A stretch of 14,407 nt of DNA, from NCBI GenBank assembly GCA_016781885.1, contig JADDPM010000050.1, forward strand, positions 1 through 14,407, written 5' to 3'. The stretch's first letter is position 1. Each line of letters begins with the position of its first letter. Positions 1-7,541 of this stretch are shown one piece after another. The position numbers and the translations under genes were made by a program. This DNA comes from Rubrobacter sp. Its GTDB lineage: Bacteria; Actinomycetota; Rubrobacteria; Rubrobacterales; Rubrobacteraceae. The notes under the pieces were generated by a model that saw only the letters and a list, made by a program, of their open reading frames with translations, did no database searches and was not told the origin of the DNA.

Positions 1-81
1 CACGCCCGAGGCCTGGTGGGGCACCTGGTCCTCGGCGTGGCCACGGATACCGTCTTAGACGTCCTGGATCGGGTCGCGTAA
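1..81 (+). CDS. C-terminal end of a membrane protein (partial)
   Basis: The window opens inside a reading frame that runs from base 1 to a TAA at 79-81, giving 26 residues ending in TDTVLDVLDRVA. The residues are hydrophobic with regular glycines and a G-H-L-x-x-G pattern, as in the last helix of small integral membrane proteins. A similar H-L-x-x-G stretch closes the membrane protein at 4289-4642, so the two could be distant relatives of the YagU/DUF1440-like group; that is speculation. The start and most of the protein lie outside the window, so no function can be assigned. The codons are GC-rich like the neighbouring real genes, and this supports a true coding end. Confidence 0.5.
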   Translation, partial: HARGLVGHLVLGVATDTVLDVLDRVA

Positions 82-574
82 AAATAACCTGGGGTGCCCG
101 TACGACGGATCCGTTCGTGCCGTTCTACCGGCTCCACGGAAGCCCGAGTGCCGGTTCCGGAGGCGCCATGAAGGAGCTTCCGCGGCTTTTTCAAGGGAGT
201 TTCCTCTCGCTCAGGATCCATCAGACACGTTGTAGTCCTTCCCCCGACCACGCCGACGCGATATCGTAGTACCGTCATGGGTTGTGTTGCGTTGACGTCG
301 CAGACGGGAGGTGGCCGGAAGCAGGCACGGCTCGTATGTCAGCAGGAGCTCAGCCTTCAGTCCGTAGTTGCTATTAACTACGGAGGCCGCGGCGTTCCCC
401 CGATCGTGTGGCAGTTGGGTTGTGTCCTAACTATCCCCGCGCCTGCGGCTGGCGAGCTGGCTCGAGCAGTCACAACGACCGGCGGAGACTTTGAGGGCAA
501 CCTCCGGTGGGCGCTCGCGGCGAGTCGGTCGGTGGGAATGGGCGTCCGCTCGAGCTTCCAAGCCAAGTAGGAGT
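82..574. other. Long non-coding stretch upstream of the two-component system
   Basis: About 490 nt without a convincing gene. The small open frames here have shadow-like composition and no good ribosome binding site. A 10-bp palindrome (ACGGATCCGT) lies at 105-114 and a perfect 9-bp inverted repeat at 361-384. TTGACG at 292-297 looks like a -35 box but has no matching -10. The length and the hairpin suggest regulatory DNA or an untranslated leader for the kinase gene. No riboswitch class could be recognised. Confidence 0.4.
361..384. repeat. Perfect 9-bp inverted repeat (operator or RNA hairpin)
   Basis: The arms TCCGTAGTT (361-369) and AACTACGGA (376-384) are exact reverse complements around a 6-nt AT-rich loop (GCTATT). 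The element lies about 190 nt upstream of the kinase ATG. No T-run follows, so it is not a standard intrinsic terminator. It could be a dimer-binding operator or a leader hairpin. Confidence 0.6.
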
Positions 575-1848
575 ATGGAGGGGCCGACTGACACAGCGCT
601 GCCCGCCGGGCAGGAGCTGTACCGTTTCCTAAGACGCTCGCTCTTCCGGTTGGAATCGGCAACAATAGCGGTGCTGCTGCTGATCACGCTGGCGCAGCCC
701 ACGGTGAGCCGCGTAGGGCTTCCGACCTGGGGCCTCGTCTTGTTTTTCGCGGGTTATACCCTGCTTGCTCAGCTGCTCCAGCGTTACTTGCGCTCGTTGC
801 GTTACTTCGCGTGGCGGTATCTTGCGGACCTGCCCGGGATCGCGCTGATCTATTTCCTCGGGGGCGAGCTTGGCGGGCCACTCTTCGTCCTCTTTGTCCT
901 GGCCCTCGACTGCGCGGCAGCAAGCATGACGCTGCGCGGCACCCTACTCTACACTGCCGCCTCGGCGACTATCGTCACGGTCATCGACCTGGTGCTCCTC
1001 TCGGGGTCACCGAGCCCGGGGGAAGTACGGAACTTGGTCACCCGGCTGTTGGTGCTCGCCCTGATCGGAGTCGGGATGGCCATCTTGAGACGTCGGCTGC
1101 GACTCGAGCAGGAGGCGGCCCGGTCGGTACGCGACGAGGCCGAGCGCCTCGAAGAGCTCGAACAGATCCGGGCCGAGTTCATCTCGAACGTCTCCCACGA
1201 CCTGCGCACGCCGCTCACGGCCGCCCGGGCCGGGCTCGGCCTGGTCAGGACGAGCGCTACCGACCGGCTACGCTCTGATGAGCGCGAGTTGGTAGACAAC
1301 GTCCGGCGCAACATCGAGCGCCTCAGGATGCAAATCGACGATCTCCTCACCTACAACCAGCTAGAAACTGACACCTTGCGCCTTGAGCGCAAGGCCCTCG
1401 ACCTGCGCGCCGTCGTTGTGGGAGCAGTGCCGGCGGTGCAGTCCCTCGTCCGCGAGAAGGGACAGATTCTGGAGGTCGACCTGCCCCAGACGCTGCCGAC
1501 CGAGGGCGACCCGTTGCGACTGGAGCAGGTCGTCGTGAACCTTTTGGAAAACGCTCATCTGTACACCCCGACAGGTACACGCATAGAGGTCCACGGTCGC
1601 GGCACGGGCGACGAAGTCCTGCTCTCCGTTAGCGACGACGGTCCGGGGCTCCCGGCCGAGGAGCGGGAGGCCATCTTCGGGCGCTTCCACCGCCTCTCCT
1701 CGGCGGAGAGGGGTTCGGGGTTGGGGCTAGCGATTGCTCGGGACATAGTCGAGCTTCACGGGGGAAGGATCTGGGCGGAGGGCCGACCGGGACAAGGCAC
1801 GACCTTTCATCTCGCCTTGCCGCGCCGTGTCGGAGGTGGAGACGAGGG

Positions 1849-1852
<4 letters not shown>
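575..1852 (+). CDS. Membrane sensor histidine kinase
   Basis: Sensor kinase of a two-component system: it autophosphorylates a histidine with ATP and passes the phosphate to the regulator encoded next. From the ATG at 575 it has 425 residues. About six hydrophobic helices fill residues 29-171, with no large extracellular domain, so it probably senses something in or at the membrane. A charged linker leads to the HisKA domain, with the phospho-acceptor H208 in SHDLRTPL. The HATPase domain shows an N box (NLLENA, 322-327), a G1 box (DDGPGL, about 354-359) and a G2 box (GSGLGL, about 380-385). All catalytic motifs are present. The frame is open back to a TTG at 491, but those extra 28 residues are arginine- and serine-rich and unlike a kinase N-terminus. 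AGGAG lies only 1 nt before the ATG, so the start is not certain. The stop overlaps the next gene by 4 bp (TTGA), coupling kinase and regulator translation. Confidence 0.93.
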
Positions 1853-2586
<734 letters not shown>

Positions 2587-2610
2587 CGTCACCGGTCGAA
2601 GAATCCTTTC

Positions 2611-2649
2611 GTTTACCAATGTTCACCGGTTTGTTCGCCAACGTTTACC
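2611..2649 (+). promoter_or_regulatory. Four GTTYRCC direct repeats, likely response-regulator operator
   Basis: GTTTACC (2611-2617), GTTCACC (2621-2627), GTTCGCC (2633-2639) and GTTTACC (2643-2649) all run in the same direction, starting 10, 12 and 10 bp apart, about one helical turn each. OmpR/PhoB-family regulators bind direct repeats with about 11-bp periodicity, and the actinobacterial PHO box is built from GTTCACC-type units. The array lies between the response regulator gene and the DUF4383 gene, just before a possible -35 box. A degenerate fifth unit (GTCACC) may occur at 2588. Which regulator binds is inference. Confidence 0.6.
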
Positions 2650-2655
2650 AGCAGC

Positions 2656-2685
2656 TTGGCATTTGCTTGATAGTCTTGAGATTAG
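2656..2685 (+). promoter_or_regulatory. Possible promoter of the DUF4383 gene
   Basis: TTGGCA at 2656-2661 matches the -35 consensus in five of six bases, and GATTAG at 2680-2685 is a weak -10 after an 18-bp spacer. The -35 starts 7 bp after the last GTTYRCC unit, the usual geometry for activation by an OmpR-class regulator. The poor -10 fits a promoter that needs an activator. Other pairings, such as TTGATA at 2667, are possible. Confidence 0.35.
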
Positions 2686-2730
2686 ACGTAGTACATGTAG
2701 GCAAGAAAATAGTAAGGAGAAGAAGATCAT

Positions 2731-3168
2731 ATGCCTATAGTACAACGATTCGCCCAGGTGTTTGGGGCGGTCTACGTGTTAGTGGGGATCGTCGGGTTCA
2801 TCCCGCCGCTGCTCGCGGGGGGGAGTCTTCCAGGGGTCGTAGGGCCTTTCTCGGGTCTGCTCTTGGGCCTGTTCGCCGTCAACTGGCTCCACAACCTGGC
2901 CCACCTCTCTCTAGGAGTGGCGGGCCTAGCAGTCCACAGGAGCTTCTCGGCCTCTAAGGCCTACGCTTTGGCGCTTGGCGTTTCTCACGCGGGGCTGGTG
3001 TTGTTGGGGTTACTCTCCGGTAGCGTTGCCACCCTCGGGGGGCTCTTCCCGCTCAACGGGTTTGACAACATCCTGCACGTGCTGGTGACGCTGGCGGGGT
3101 TCGCGCTCTACTTCACAGCGCGGCGGCCAGAGGGTGGCGAGAGGAGCGGTGCCCCGGCACGCGCTTAG
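2731..3168 (+). CDS. DUF4383 family membrane protein
   Basis: Small integral membrane protein of 145 residues with four predicted helices (about 8-29, 40-58, 70-95, 106-126). Family hallmarks are visible: the N-W-L-H-N-L-x-H-L stretch at about residues 51-59, glycine-rich helices, and a second N-G-F-D-N-I-L-H-V motif before the last helix. The paired asparagine/histidine motifs are typical of DUF4383 (PF14325), whose biochemical role is unknown. The start is a good ATG with AAGGAG at 2714-2719. The gene stands alone between two non-coding gaps, behind a direct-repeat operator. It may therefore be a target of the upstream two-component system, perhaps in an envelope stress response; that is inference. 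Confidence 0.85.
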   Translation: MPIVQRFAQVFGAVYVLVGIVGFIPPLLAGGSLPGVVGPFSGLLLGLFAVNWLHNLAHLSLGVAGLAVHRSFSASKAYALALGVSHAGLVLLGLLSGSVATLGGLFPLNGFDNILHVLVTLAGFALYFTARRPEGGERSGAPARA

Positions 3169-3188
3169 CTGAGGCGCTGTAGTTCTTT

Positions 3189-3201
3189 AGCCAATACAAG
3201 C
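3189..3201 (+). repeat. 13-bp direct repeat, copy 1
   Basis: AGCCAATACAAGC lies 73 nt before the GTG of the alpha/beta hydrolase gene. An identical copy is at 4198-4210, 78 nt before the next gene's ATG. The similar placement suggests a shared regulatory site. It is not palindromic, and no third copy was noticed. Confidence 0.5.
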
Positions 3202-3225
3202 CGGGGTGTAACAGCCTCGGCTCCC

Positions 3226-3253
3226 TTGACACAGCCATACTTGGGTCTACGAC
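3226..3253 (+). promoter_or_regulatory. Possible promoter of the alpha/beta hydrolase gene
   Basis: A perfect -35 hexamer TTGACA (3226-3231) is followed after 16 bp by TACGAC (3248-3253), a partial -10 of the TANNNT-like actinobacterial type. The predicted transcription start would be near 3260, only about 15 nt before the GTG at 3275. Confidence 0.45.
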
Positions 3254-3274
3254 CGGCAGAGGTATGTAGGCACC

Positions 3275-4168
3275 GTGGAAGGGTTCGAGAACGTGGACGT
3301 AATCATCGAGGAGCGGCGAGTCATCGTCGGGGAGTTCTCGACACATTATCTGACGGGGGGCGAGGGGCCGCCGCTCGTGTTGCTGCACGGGCATGGTGAG
3401 AGCTCCGCATCGTGGCGCTGGGTGCTGCCCGCCTTGGCGCGCTCACACCGCGTCTATGCGCCCGACTTCCCCGGGTCCGGCGAGAGCGCGAAGTTCTCTG
3501 TTTACTCCCAACCACCGGCATTCTACTCCGACTTCGTCGCCGACTTCCTCGACGCTCTAGAACTCGAGCGCGCCGTGCTCGTCGGCCACTCCCACGGCGG
3601 CCTCGCCGCACTGCGGCTAGCCTGTGCCGCACCGGACCGCGTCACGACCCTGGGCCTCGTCGGCAGCGCCGGTCTCGGGCGGGCGATAAACCCCGCCATG
3701 ATAGCACTGACGCTCCCAGGTTACGGGGACGCGGCGATAGCCTGGTTAAAGACGCCGTTCGGTGCGCCGCAGTGGACCGGGATGCTGGCGTCACTCTCCT
3801 TCGCGCGTCCCCTGCTCGCCCCGCCGGCATGGCTGGCACAGCATTACTGCCTGGCGCGGACCCCCGGCCACCTGGAAGGGCAGTTGGCCTGCCTCCGTGG
3901 GGAGCTCGACCTCGGAGGACAGCGCGAGGTGTTTCTGGACGAGCTCCCCCGCCTGCCGATGCCGACGCTCGTCGTCTGGGGCACGAACGATATAACCCTC
4001 CCGAGCTACCAGGCCAGGGCCGCGGCCGCCCGGCTCGAGAACGGCCAGCTGGCTTTGATACCTAGCTGCGGGCACCTGCCCCAGGTCGAGCGCCCGGACC
4101 GATTCATCACTGCCCTCGGCGGATTCCTGGCCGACCAAGTCAACGGCATCGCCAAGGACAGCGGATGA
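3275..4168 (+). CDS. Alpha/beta hydrolase
   Basis: Serine hydrolase of the alpha/beta fold, 297 residues, probably cytoplasmic with no signal peptide. The oxyanion-hole segment LLHGHGESSASW is at about 36-47. The nucleophile elbow GHSHG puts the catalytic serine at S106. The acid is D239 in VVWGTNDITLP and the histidine is H267 in SCGHLPQVERP, so the triad is complete. A helical cap (about 135-215) lies between strands, as in epoxide hydrolase, haloperoxidase and ester hydrolase groups; the substrate cannot be read. The start is probably GTG at 3275. A second GTG at 3293, with GGAAGGG upstream, would give a protein six residues shorter. The TGA is followed by about 120 nt of gap before the next gene. 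It may be part of the same metabolic neighbourhood as the reductase and polyketide-like genes downstream. Confidence 0.9.
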   Translation: MEGFENVDVIIEERRVIVGEFSTHYLTGGEGPPLVLLHGHGESSASWRWVLPALARSHRVYAPDFPGSGESAKFSVYSQPPAFYSDFVADFLDALELERAVLVGHSHGGLAALRLACAAPDRVTTLGLVGSAGLGRAINPAMIALTLPGYGDAAIAWLKTPFGAPQWTGMLASLSFARPLLAPPAWLAQHYCLARTPGHLEGQLACLRGELDLGGQREVFLDELPRLPMPTLVVWGTNDITLPSYQARAAAARLENGQLALIPSCGHLPQVERPDRFITALGGFLADQVNGIAKDSG

Positions 4169-4197
4169 TAGCCGAGGCAGCGCGAGACACCGCGACA

Positions 4198-4210
4198 AGC
4201 CAATACAAGC
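4198..4210 (+). repeat. 13-bp direct repeat, copy 2
   Basis: AGCCAATACAAGC, identical to 3189-3201, lies in the gap between the alpha/beta hydrolase and the small membrane protein gene, 78 nt before that gene's ATG. The two copies flank the hydrolase gene almost symmetrically. Confidence 0.5.
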
Positions 4211-4288
4211 AATGTCTGTCTGTTTCGGGTCACGACGAGGCGAAGAGGTGGGACAAGCCCTATAGGTTAGTCGATCAAGTGGGGCGCG

Positions 4289-4642
4289 ATGTTCAAGCTG
4301 CACCGGGCGCCGATGTACATCGTCGGGTTCCTGTTCCACCAGGTCTTGGCCACGTCCATCGCGCTGATCTACGCCTTGTCATTCTACCTGGTCGGCGCCA
4401 ACAACAATCTCTGGTTCTGGGGCGCTGTGGTAGGGGTTATCCGCTACGTGATAGCCGGCCTGGTCGTGGGGGCGCTGCTGGCGATGCACCCCGAGATCCC
4501 CGACAGGATCTCGCCTCAAGAGGCATACTACAAGAAGTATGGTGCGCTCGACGTCGTCAGCTTTATGACGGAGCACCTTACCTTCGGGATCTTGGTCGGT
4601 ATTCTCTACGTCTACCTCATGGGCGTCCAGGCAGCCTTTTGA
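4289..4642 (+). CDS. Small membrane protein of unknown function
   Basis: Protein of 117 residues that I do not recognise with certainty. Three hydrophobic segments are clear (about 11-34, 42-66 and 95-114), with a short polar loop (67-92, including PEIPDRISPQEAYYKKYG) between the second and third. The last helix carries E-H-L-x-x-G, recalling the end of the partial protein at 1-81. The start ATG at 4289 has only a weak purine-rich site (GGGG) upstream. TATAGG at 4261-4266 could be a -10 box, though no -35 was seen. The composition is clearly membrane-protein-like, and the overlapping frames on both strands look like shadows (arginine- and proline-rich), which supports this frame. It may work with the neighbouring hydrolase or dehydrogenase at the membrane, but nothing shows it directly. 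Confidence 0.75.
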   Translation: MFKLHRAPMYIVGFLFHQVLATSIALIYALSFYLVGANNNLWFWGAVVGVIRYVIAGLVVGALLAMHPEIPDRISPQEAYYKKYGALDVVSFMTEHLTFGILVGILYVYLMGVQAAF

Positions 4643-4775
4643 TCTCGAGGACCCAACGCGAGGGGGAACTCGTGTTCTACTTCGGTTGCTCGACTCCTTT
4701 CCCGTTGGCTTACTTCTTCGCCAACGGGAGATGCAGCAGCGCCGAGGCGGGTTCGCGCTTAGAGGGAAAGGAAAG

Positions 4776-5780
4776 TTGAAATCTATCGGTGAGCAGGTAG
4801 TGGTAATCACCGGGGCTTCGAGCGGCATCGGCCGCGAAACCGCGGTCCGGTTCGGGCAACAGGGCGCGTCGGTCGTCCTCGCTGCCCGAAACGAAGCGGC
4901 CCTTGAGGAGGCTGCGAAGGAGGTCGGGCGTCTTGGGGACAAAGCCCGTATTGTGGTGACCGACGTAGCCGAGTGGGGCCAGGTCAACCGGCTCGCACAG
5001 GAAGCTGTCGAGCGCTTCGGGCGCATCGACACCTGGGTCAACAACGCTTCCACCGGCGGGTACGGGACCGTCGAGGAGATGAGCATCGAGGAGATCGAGC
5101 GCATCATCCGGATCAACCTGATGGGGGAGATTTACGGGATGAAGGCGGCGCTGCCGCATCTGAGGCGTCAGGGGCAGGGAACTATCATCAACGTCGCCTC
5201 CGTTCTGGGAGAACGGTCCGTACCGCTGCAGGCTGCGTACTGTGCCGCGAAGCGCGGGGTAAGCGGGTTTACCGAGGCGCTCAGGCTCGAACTGGAGCAC
5301 GAGTGCAGCGGGATCGTCGTCACGCTGATCGTGCCCTCCTCGATAAACACGCCTCTCTTCGATCACGCACTGTCGAAGCTGGGCGTCAAGCCGAGGCCTA
5401 TCCCGCCGGTCTACGAGCCTAAAGTGGTGGCCGAGGCGATCCTATTCGCCGCCGAGCATCCCCGGCGCGACATCGTCGTCGGTGGCGCCGGTAAGATGCT
5501 GGCCGTAGGGGAAAGGATCAGTCCCCGGCTTATGGACCGGTTTATGCTCATGCGCGGGCAGATGTTCAAGATACAGAAGACCGATCAGCCCGATAACGGG
5601 CAGGATAATCTCTTCAAGCCCATGGGTGGAGCCGGGTCGACGACCGGCGACTTCGGTCAGAGGTCGAAGTCGACGAGCATCTATACTCGCTACCTTGAGC
5701 AGTACCCGAACCGGAAGCGCGTCTTGCTCGGGGCAACCGCCGCGGGAGCGGTCGCGCTCCTGCGACGAGTGGGGCGGTAG
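4776..5780 (+). CDS. Short-chain dehydrogenase/reductase (SDR)
   Basis: NAD(P)-dependent oxidoreductase of the classical SDR family, 334 residues from the TTG at 4776. The Rossmann cofactor motif TGASSGIG is at 13-19, the structural motif NNAS (usually NNAG) at 89-92, the catalytic serine near S142, and the Y155-x-x-x-K159 pair in YCAAK. All active-site residues are present. Classical SDRs have about 250 residues; this one has an extra C-terminal arm (about 245-334) ending in a hydrophobic alanine/glycine helix (about 316-330) and arginines, suggesting loose membrane attachment. The TTG is chosen because GAGGGA lies 8 nt upstream and the protein then begins directly with the first strand. The frame is open further up, with a TTG at 4686 and an ATG at 4731 that has no spacing to its GGGAG. 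A relic of an FAD oxidoreductase/SRPBCC pair follows directly. Confidence 0.9.
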   Translation: MKSIGEQVVVITGASSGIGRETAVRFGQQGASVVLAARNEAALEEAAKEVGRLGDKARIVVTDVAEWGQVNRLAQEAVERFGRIDTWVNNASTGGYGTVEEMSIEEIERIIRINLMGEIYGMKAALPHLRRQGQGTIINVASVLGERSVPLQAAYCAAKRGVSGFTEALRLELEHECSGIVVTLIVPSSINTPLFDHALSKLGVKPRPIPPVYEPKVVAEAILFAAEHPRRDIVVGGAGKMLAVGERISPRLMDRFMLMRGQMFKIQKTDQPDNGQDNLFKPMGGAGSTTGDFGQRSKSTSIYTRYLEQYPNRKRVLLGATAAGAVALLRRVGR

Positions 5781-5832
5781 GCTTTGGCGCACCGCATTCA
5801 GCTTCGCGTCTCAGCTTCGCGCCCACACCAAT

Positions 5833-5946
5833 CAGCACTTCGCCTACAGCGGGCGGCCGCTCCTCGTCACCGGCGTGCTGGACGACTACCGACCAGCTTA
5901 TCCGGTGCTGCATCCCGCCTACCTCTGGTCGCTGTTGAGGCCCTGA
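5833..5946 (+). pseudogene. C-terminal remnant of an FAD oxidoreductase
   Basis: The last 37 codons before the TGA at 5944-5946 match the end of the intact oxidoreductase at 7538-8725. Over the final 24 residues, GVLDDYRPA...WSLLRP agrees with GVLGDYRPA...WSLLRP at 17 positions by hand alignment. The rest of the gene is gone; the frame upstream runs into the dehydrogenase gene out of frame. The DNA over the stop codon and following ribosome binding site (TTGAGGCCCTGAAGGAGG, 5935-5952) is identical to 8714-8731. It is a leftover of a second, diverged copy of the oxidoreductase gene. Confidence 0.8.
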
Positions 5947-5959
5947 AGGAGGAGGCATC

Positions 5960-6181
5960 AGGTATACCGAGAATGCGATTATTATCTTGATAAATACGGG
6001 GACTATCTACCGGCTAGCCGCTGCCGCCGAGCGGTGGTCGACACTCCTGCCGCACTACCGTCGGGTTGAGGTCTTGAGGGAGGACGGCAGTCGGTGCTTG
6101 GTGGAGATGGTGCCATCCGCGTGGCATCCCAGCCTGCTGACGCCCCGTCTTAGGAGCATAGCGGATCGTCACGAAGGATAA
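5960..6181 (+). pseudogene. N-terminal remnant of an SRPBCC cyclase-like gene
   Basis: Directly after the oxidoreductase remnant, a frame reads YTENAIII, then IYRLAAAAERW and LLPHYRRVEVL, matching the first 50 residues of the intact SRPBCC protein at 8738-9214. About 28 of 49 aligned residues are identical by hand. The start codon at the matching place is lost (AGG in place of TTG), and after LVEM the similarity ends, with a stop at 6179-6181. A short part with similar bases near 6160 (GGATC, CACGAAGG) suggests an internal deletion. A TTG at 5987 could start a 64-residue peptide, but it would lack most of the fold. The relic keeps the same gene order as the intact pair. Confidence 0.8.
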
Positions 6182-6222
6182 GAAACGATTTGCATGGAGT
6201 ACTAATGGAGGAGCCTGAGCTA

Positions 6223-6669
6223 ATGGATAACCCACAAGCAAAGAAACTAAGCGAAGCGGGCCGAAAAGTGGGTGAGCATCTCAGGGAGCAAGTGGATCTA
6301 TTATTGGCTAGCCCCCAAGGAGATCGCCCTCGGGTGACGGATGACCCACAAGAAGGAGATGAACCGCAGGGGGCAAGGGGAGTAAACGAGGCGGCCCAAA
6401 ATTTCAGCAAGGCCCTAATGAACTCCTACCTGACAATCATGGACTACAATTTAAAAGCTCAGCAGCGCAGCATGCGGCTCAACCAGAACTTCTTCGAGAG
6501 CGTGACCAAAGACCTCAGGAACCAGGCGGAAAGCAACCGGACCCTGGCGCAGGACCTCGCCCACCAGGCTCAGAGGCAGCAAGAGGCCTACCGGAAGCTG
6601 TCCGAAGAATCGATTAACGCCTACATGAACTTCCTTAACTCTATGTTCTCCTACTATCGGGGAAGCTAG
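6223..6669 (+). CDS. Coiled-coil, phasin-like protein of unknown function
   Basis: Helical, highly charged and glutamine-rich protein of 148 residues from the ATG at 6223. The N-terminal 60 residues are polar and look disordered (repeated D, P, G, Q). From about residue 70 to 140 there is a long amphipathic helix rich in Q, N, R and E, ending in a conserved-looking aromatic tail (FLNSMFSYYRGS). No enzyme motif, signal peptide or membrane helix is visible. Length and helix pattern recall phasins or other granule- or lipid-surface proteins, but I cannot assign a family. The start at 6223 has a strong GGAGGAG (6207-6213); an ATG at 6205 with GGAG 5 nt upstream would add six residues. The first third is visibly less GC-rich than the neighbours, which may point to a different history. 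It stands between a gene relic and the polyketide-like operon. Confidence 0.65.
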   Translation: MDNPQAKKLSEAGRKVGEHLREQVDLLLASPQGDRPRVTDDPQEGDEPQGARGVNEAAQNFSKALMNSYLTIMDYNLKAQQRSMRLNQNFFESVTKDLRNQAESNRTLAQDLAHQAQRQQEAYRKLSEESINAYMNFLNSMFSYYRGS

Positions 6670-6794
6670 AGGAGCCCGAGAGGTAGGTCAGCAAGAAGTA
6701 GCTTTTACTCGTGATCATGGTCAGAATACTGCAGTGTATATTGCTTCAAGCGACACTCTAATGGAGAGGTTACGGTGCAGAAAGAGGTAGATCG

Positions 6795-7541
6795 TTGATC
6801 GCCCGGCAGATCGCTGGGCTTGCGGCCCGCTCGTTGCCGCTCCGGCCCGCTCGCACCCACGAAGAGGAGTGGATGGACTTCCCGGATCAGGATCCAGCCT
6901 TGCTGGCCGAGTGCCTCGATGATCTGTGTCGCCTCAACCGCTGGTCCGGCGGCCTCTGCCTGACCATCCGCGCGATCCGTCACCTGTCGAGAGATCTCGC
7001 CCCGGGCGCCGAACTCAAGATCATCGACCTGGCAACGGGCGCCGCCGATTTCCCCCGCGCGACGGCGGCTTGGGCGAGGCGCCGGGGACTGCGGGTGAGC
7101 GTCCTCGCTACCAACCTCAGCTCCAAGATCCTGGGCCTCGCGGCACGCAACGCCCCGCCCGACGTCGAGTTCGCCGTGGCAGATGCCCGCCGTCTGCCGT
7201 TCGCCGACGGTAGCTTCGACGTGGCCACCTGCTCGCTCGTGCTCCATCACTTAGAATCCGACGACGCGGTGCTCATGCTCCGGGAGATGCGTCGGGTGGC
7301 GAGGCGAGGTGTGATCGTCAACGATCTCGTCCGGTCCTGGGTCGGTTATCTAGGGGCCCTGGTGGTGCCCCGGGTGATGAGCAAGAACCCGCTCTTCCGC
7401 CACGACGCCCCACTCTCGGTCCGCCGGGCCTACACCAAAGGTGAGATGGCCGCGCTGGCCGCCCGAGCGGGGCTCGGGCCGGTCCGCTTCTGCGGATTGC
7501 CCGGCTACCGGCTCACAATGACCGCCGGAGGAGCGTCGTGA
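6795..7541 (+). CDS. Class I SAM-dependent methyltransferase
   Basis: Transfers a methyl group from S-adenosylmethionine to an unknown acceptor, probably a polyketide or phenolic intermediate. 248 residues, cytoplasmic. The N-terminus (HEEEWMDFPDQDP, then LDDLCRLNRWSGG) is typical of methyltransferases that travel with FAD oxidoreductases in actinobacterial biosynthetic clusters. Motif I is IIDLATGAADFP (76-87), an acidic residue in AD-ARRLPF (129-135) marks the adenine-binding region, and the post-motif segment is SLVLHHL (147-153). RGVIVNDLVRS follows at 171-181. The start is TTG at 6795 with AGAGGT just upstream; an ATG at 6873 would remove 26 residues. The end overlaps the next gene by 4 bp (GTGA), with GGAGGAG inside this gene's tail, so the two are translated as a coupled pair. 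Confidence 0.88.
   Translation: MIARQIAGLAARSLPLRPARTHEEEWMDFPDQDPALLAECLDDLCRLNRWSGGLCLTIRAIRHLSRDLAPGAELKIIDLATGAADFPRATAAWARRRGLRVSVLATNLSSKILGLAARNAPPDVEFAVADARRLPFADGSFDVATCSLVLHHLESDDAVLMLREMRRVARRGVIVNDLVRSWVGYLGALVVPRVMSKNPLFRHDAPLSVRRAYTKGEMAALAARAGLGPVRFCGLPGYRLTMTAGGAS

Noticed and set aside
105..114. Palindrome ACGGATCCGT as an operator
   Set aside because: Too short and not extended on either side; expected by chance in GC-rich DNA.
277..570. 97-residue + frame upstream of the kinase
   Set aside because: No recognisable motif or good ribosome site; it spans the perfect hairpin and looks like non-coding leader DNA.
4165..4779. 204-residue + frame starting with ATG overlapping the hydrolase stop
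   Set aside because: The start overlap is tempting, but the protein is rich in R, G and P, and it is a shadow of the clear membrane protein at 4289-4642 in another frame.
4379..5116. 245-residue minus-strand frame
   Set aside because: Serine/arginine-rich antisense shadow of the membrane protein and dehydrogenase genes, with no family motif.
5626..5832. Upstream part of the frame that ends in the FAD oxidoreductase remnant
   Set aside because: Up to 5780 it is the dehydrogenase gene read out of frame; only the end from about 5833 matches the oxidoreductase.
6705..7250. 181-residue minus-strand frame
   Set aside because: Antisense of the methyltransferase, whose SAM motifs on the + strand are clear.
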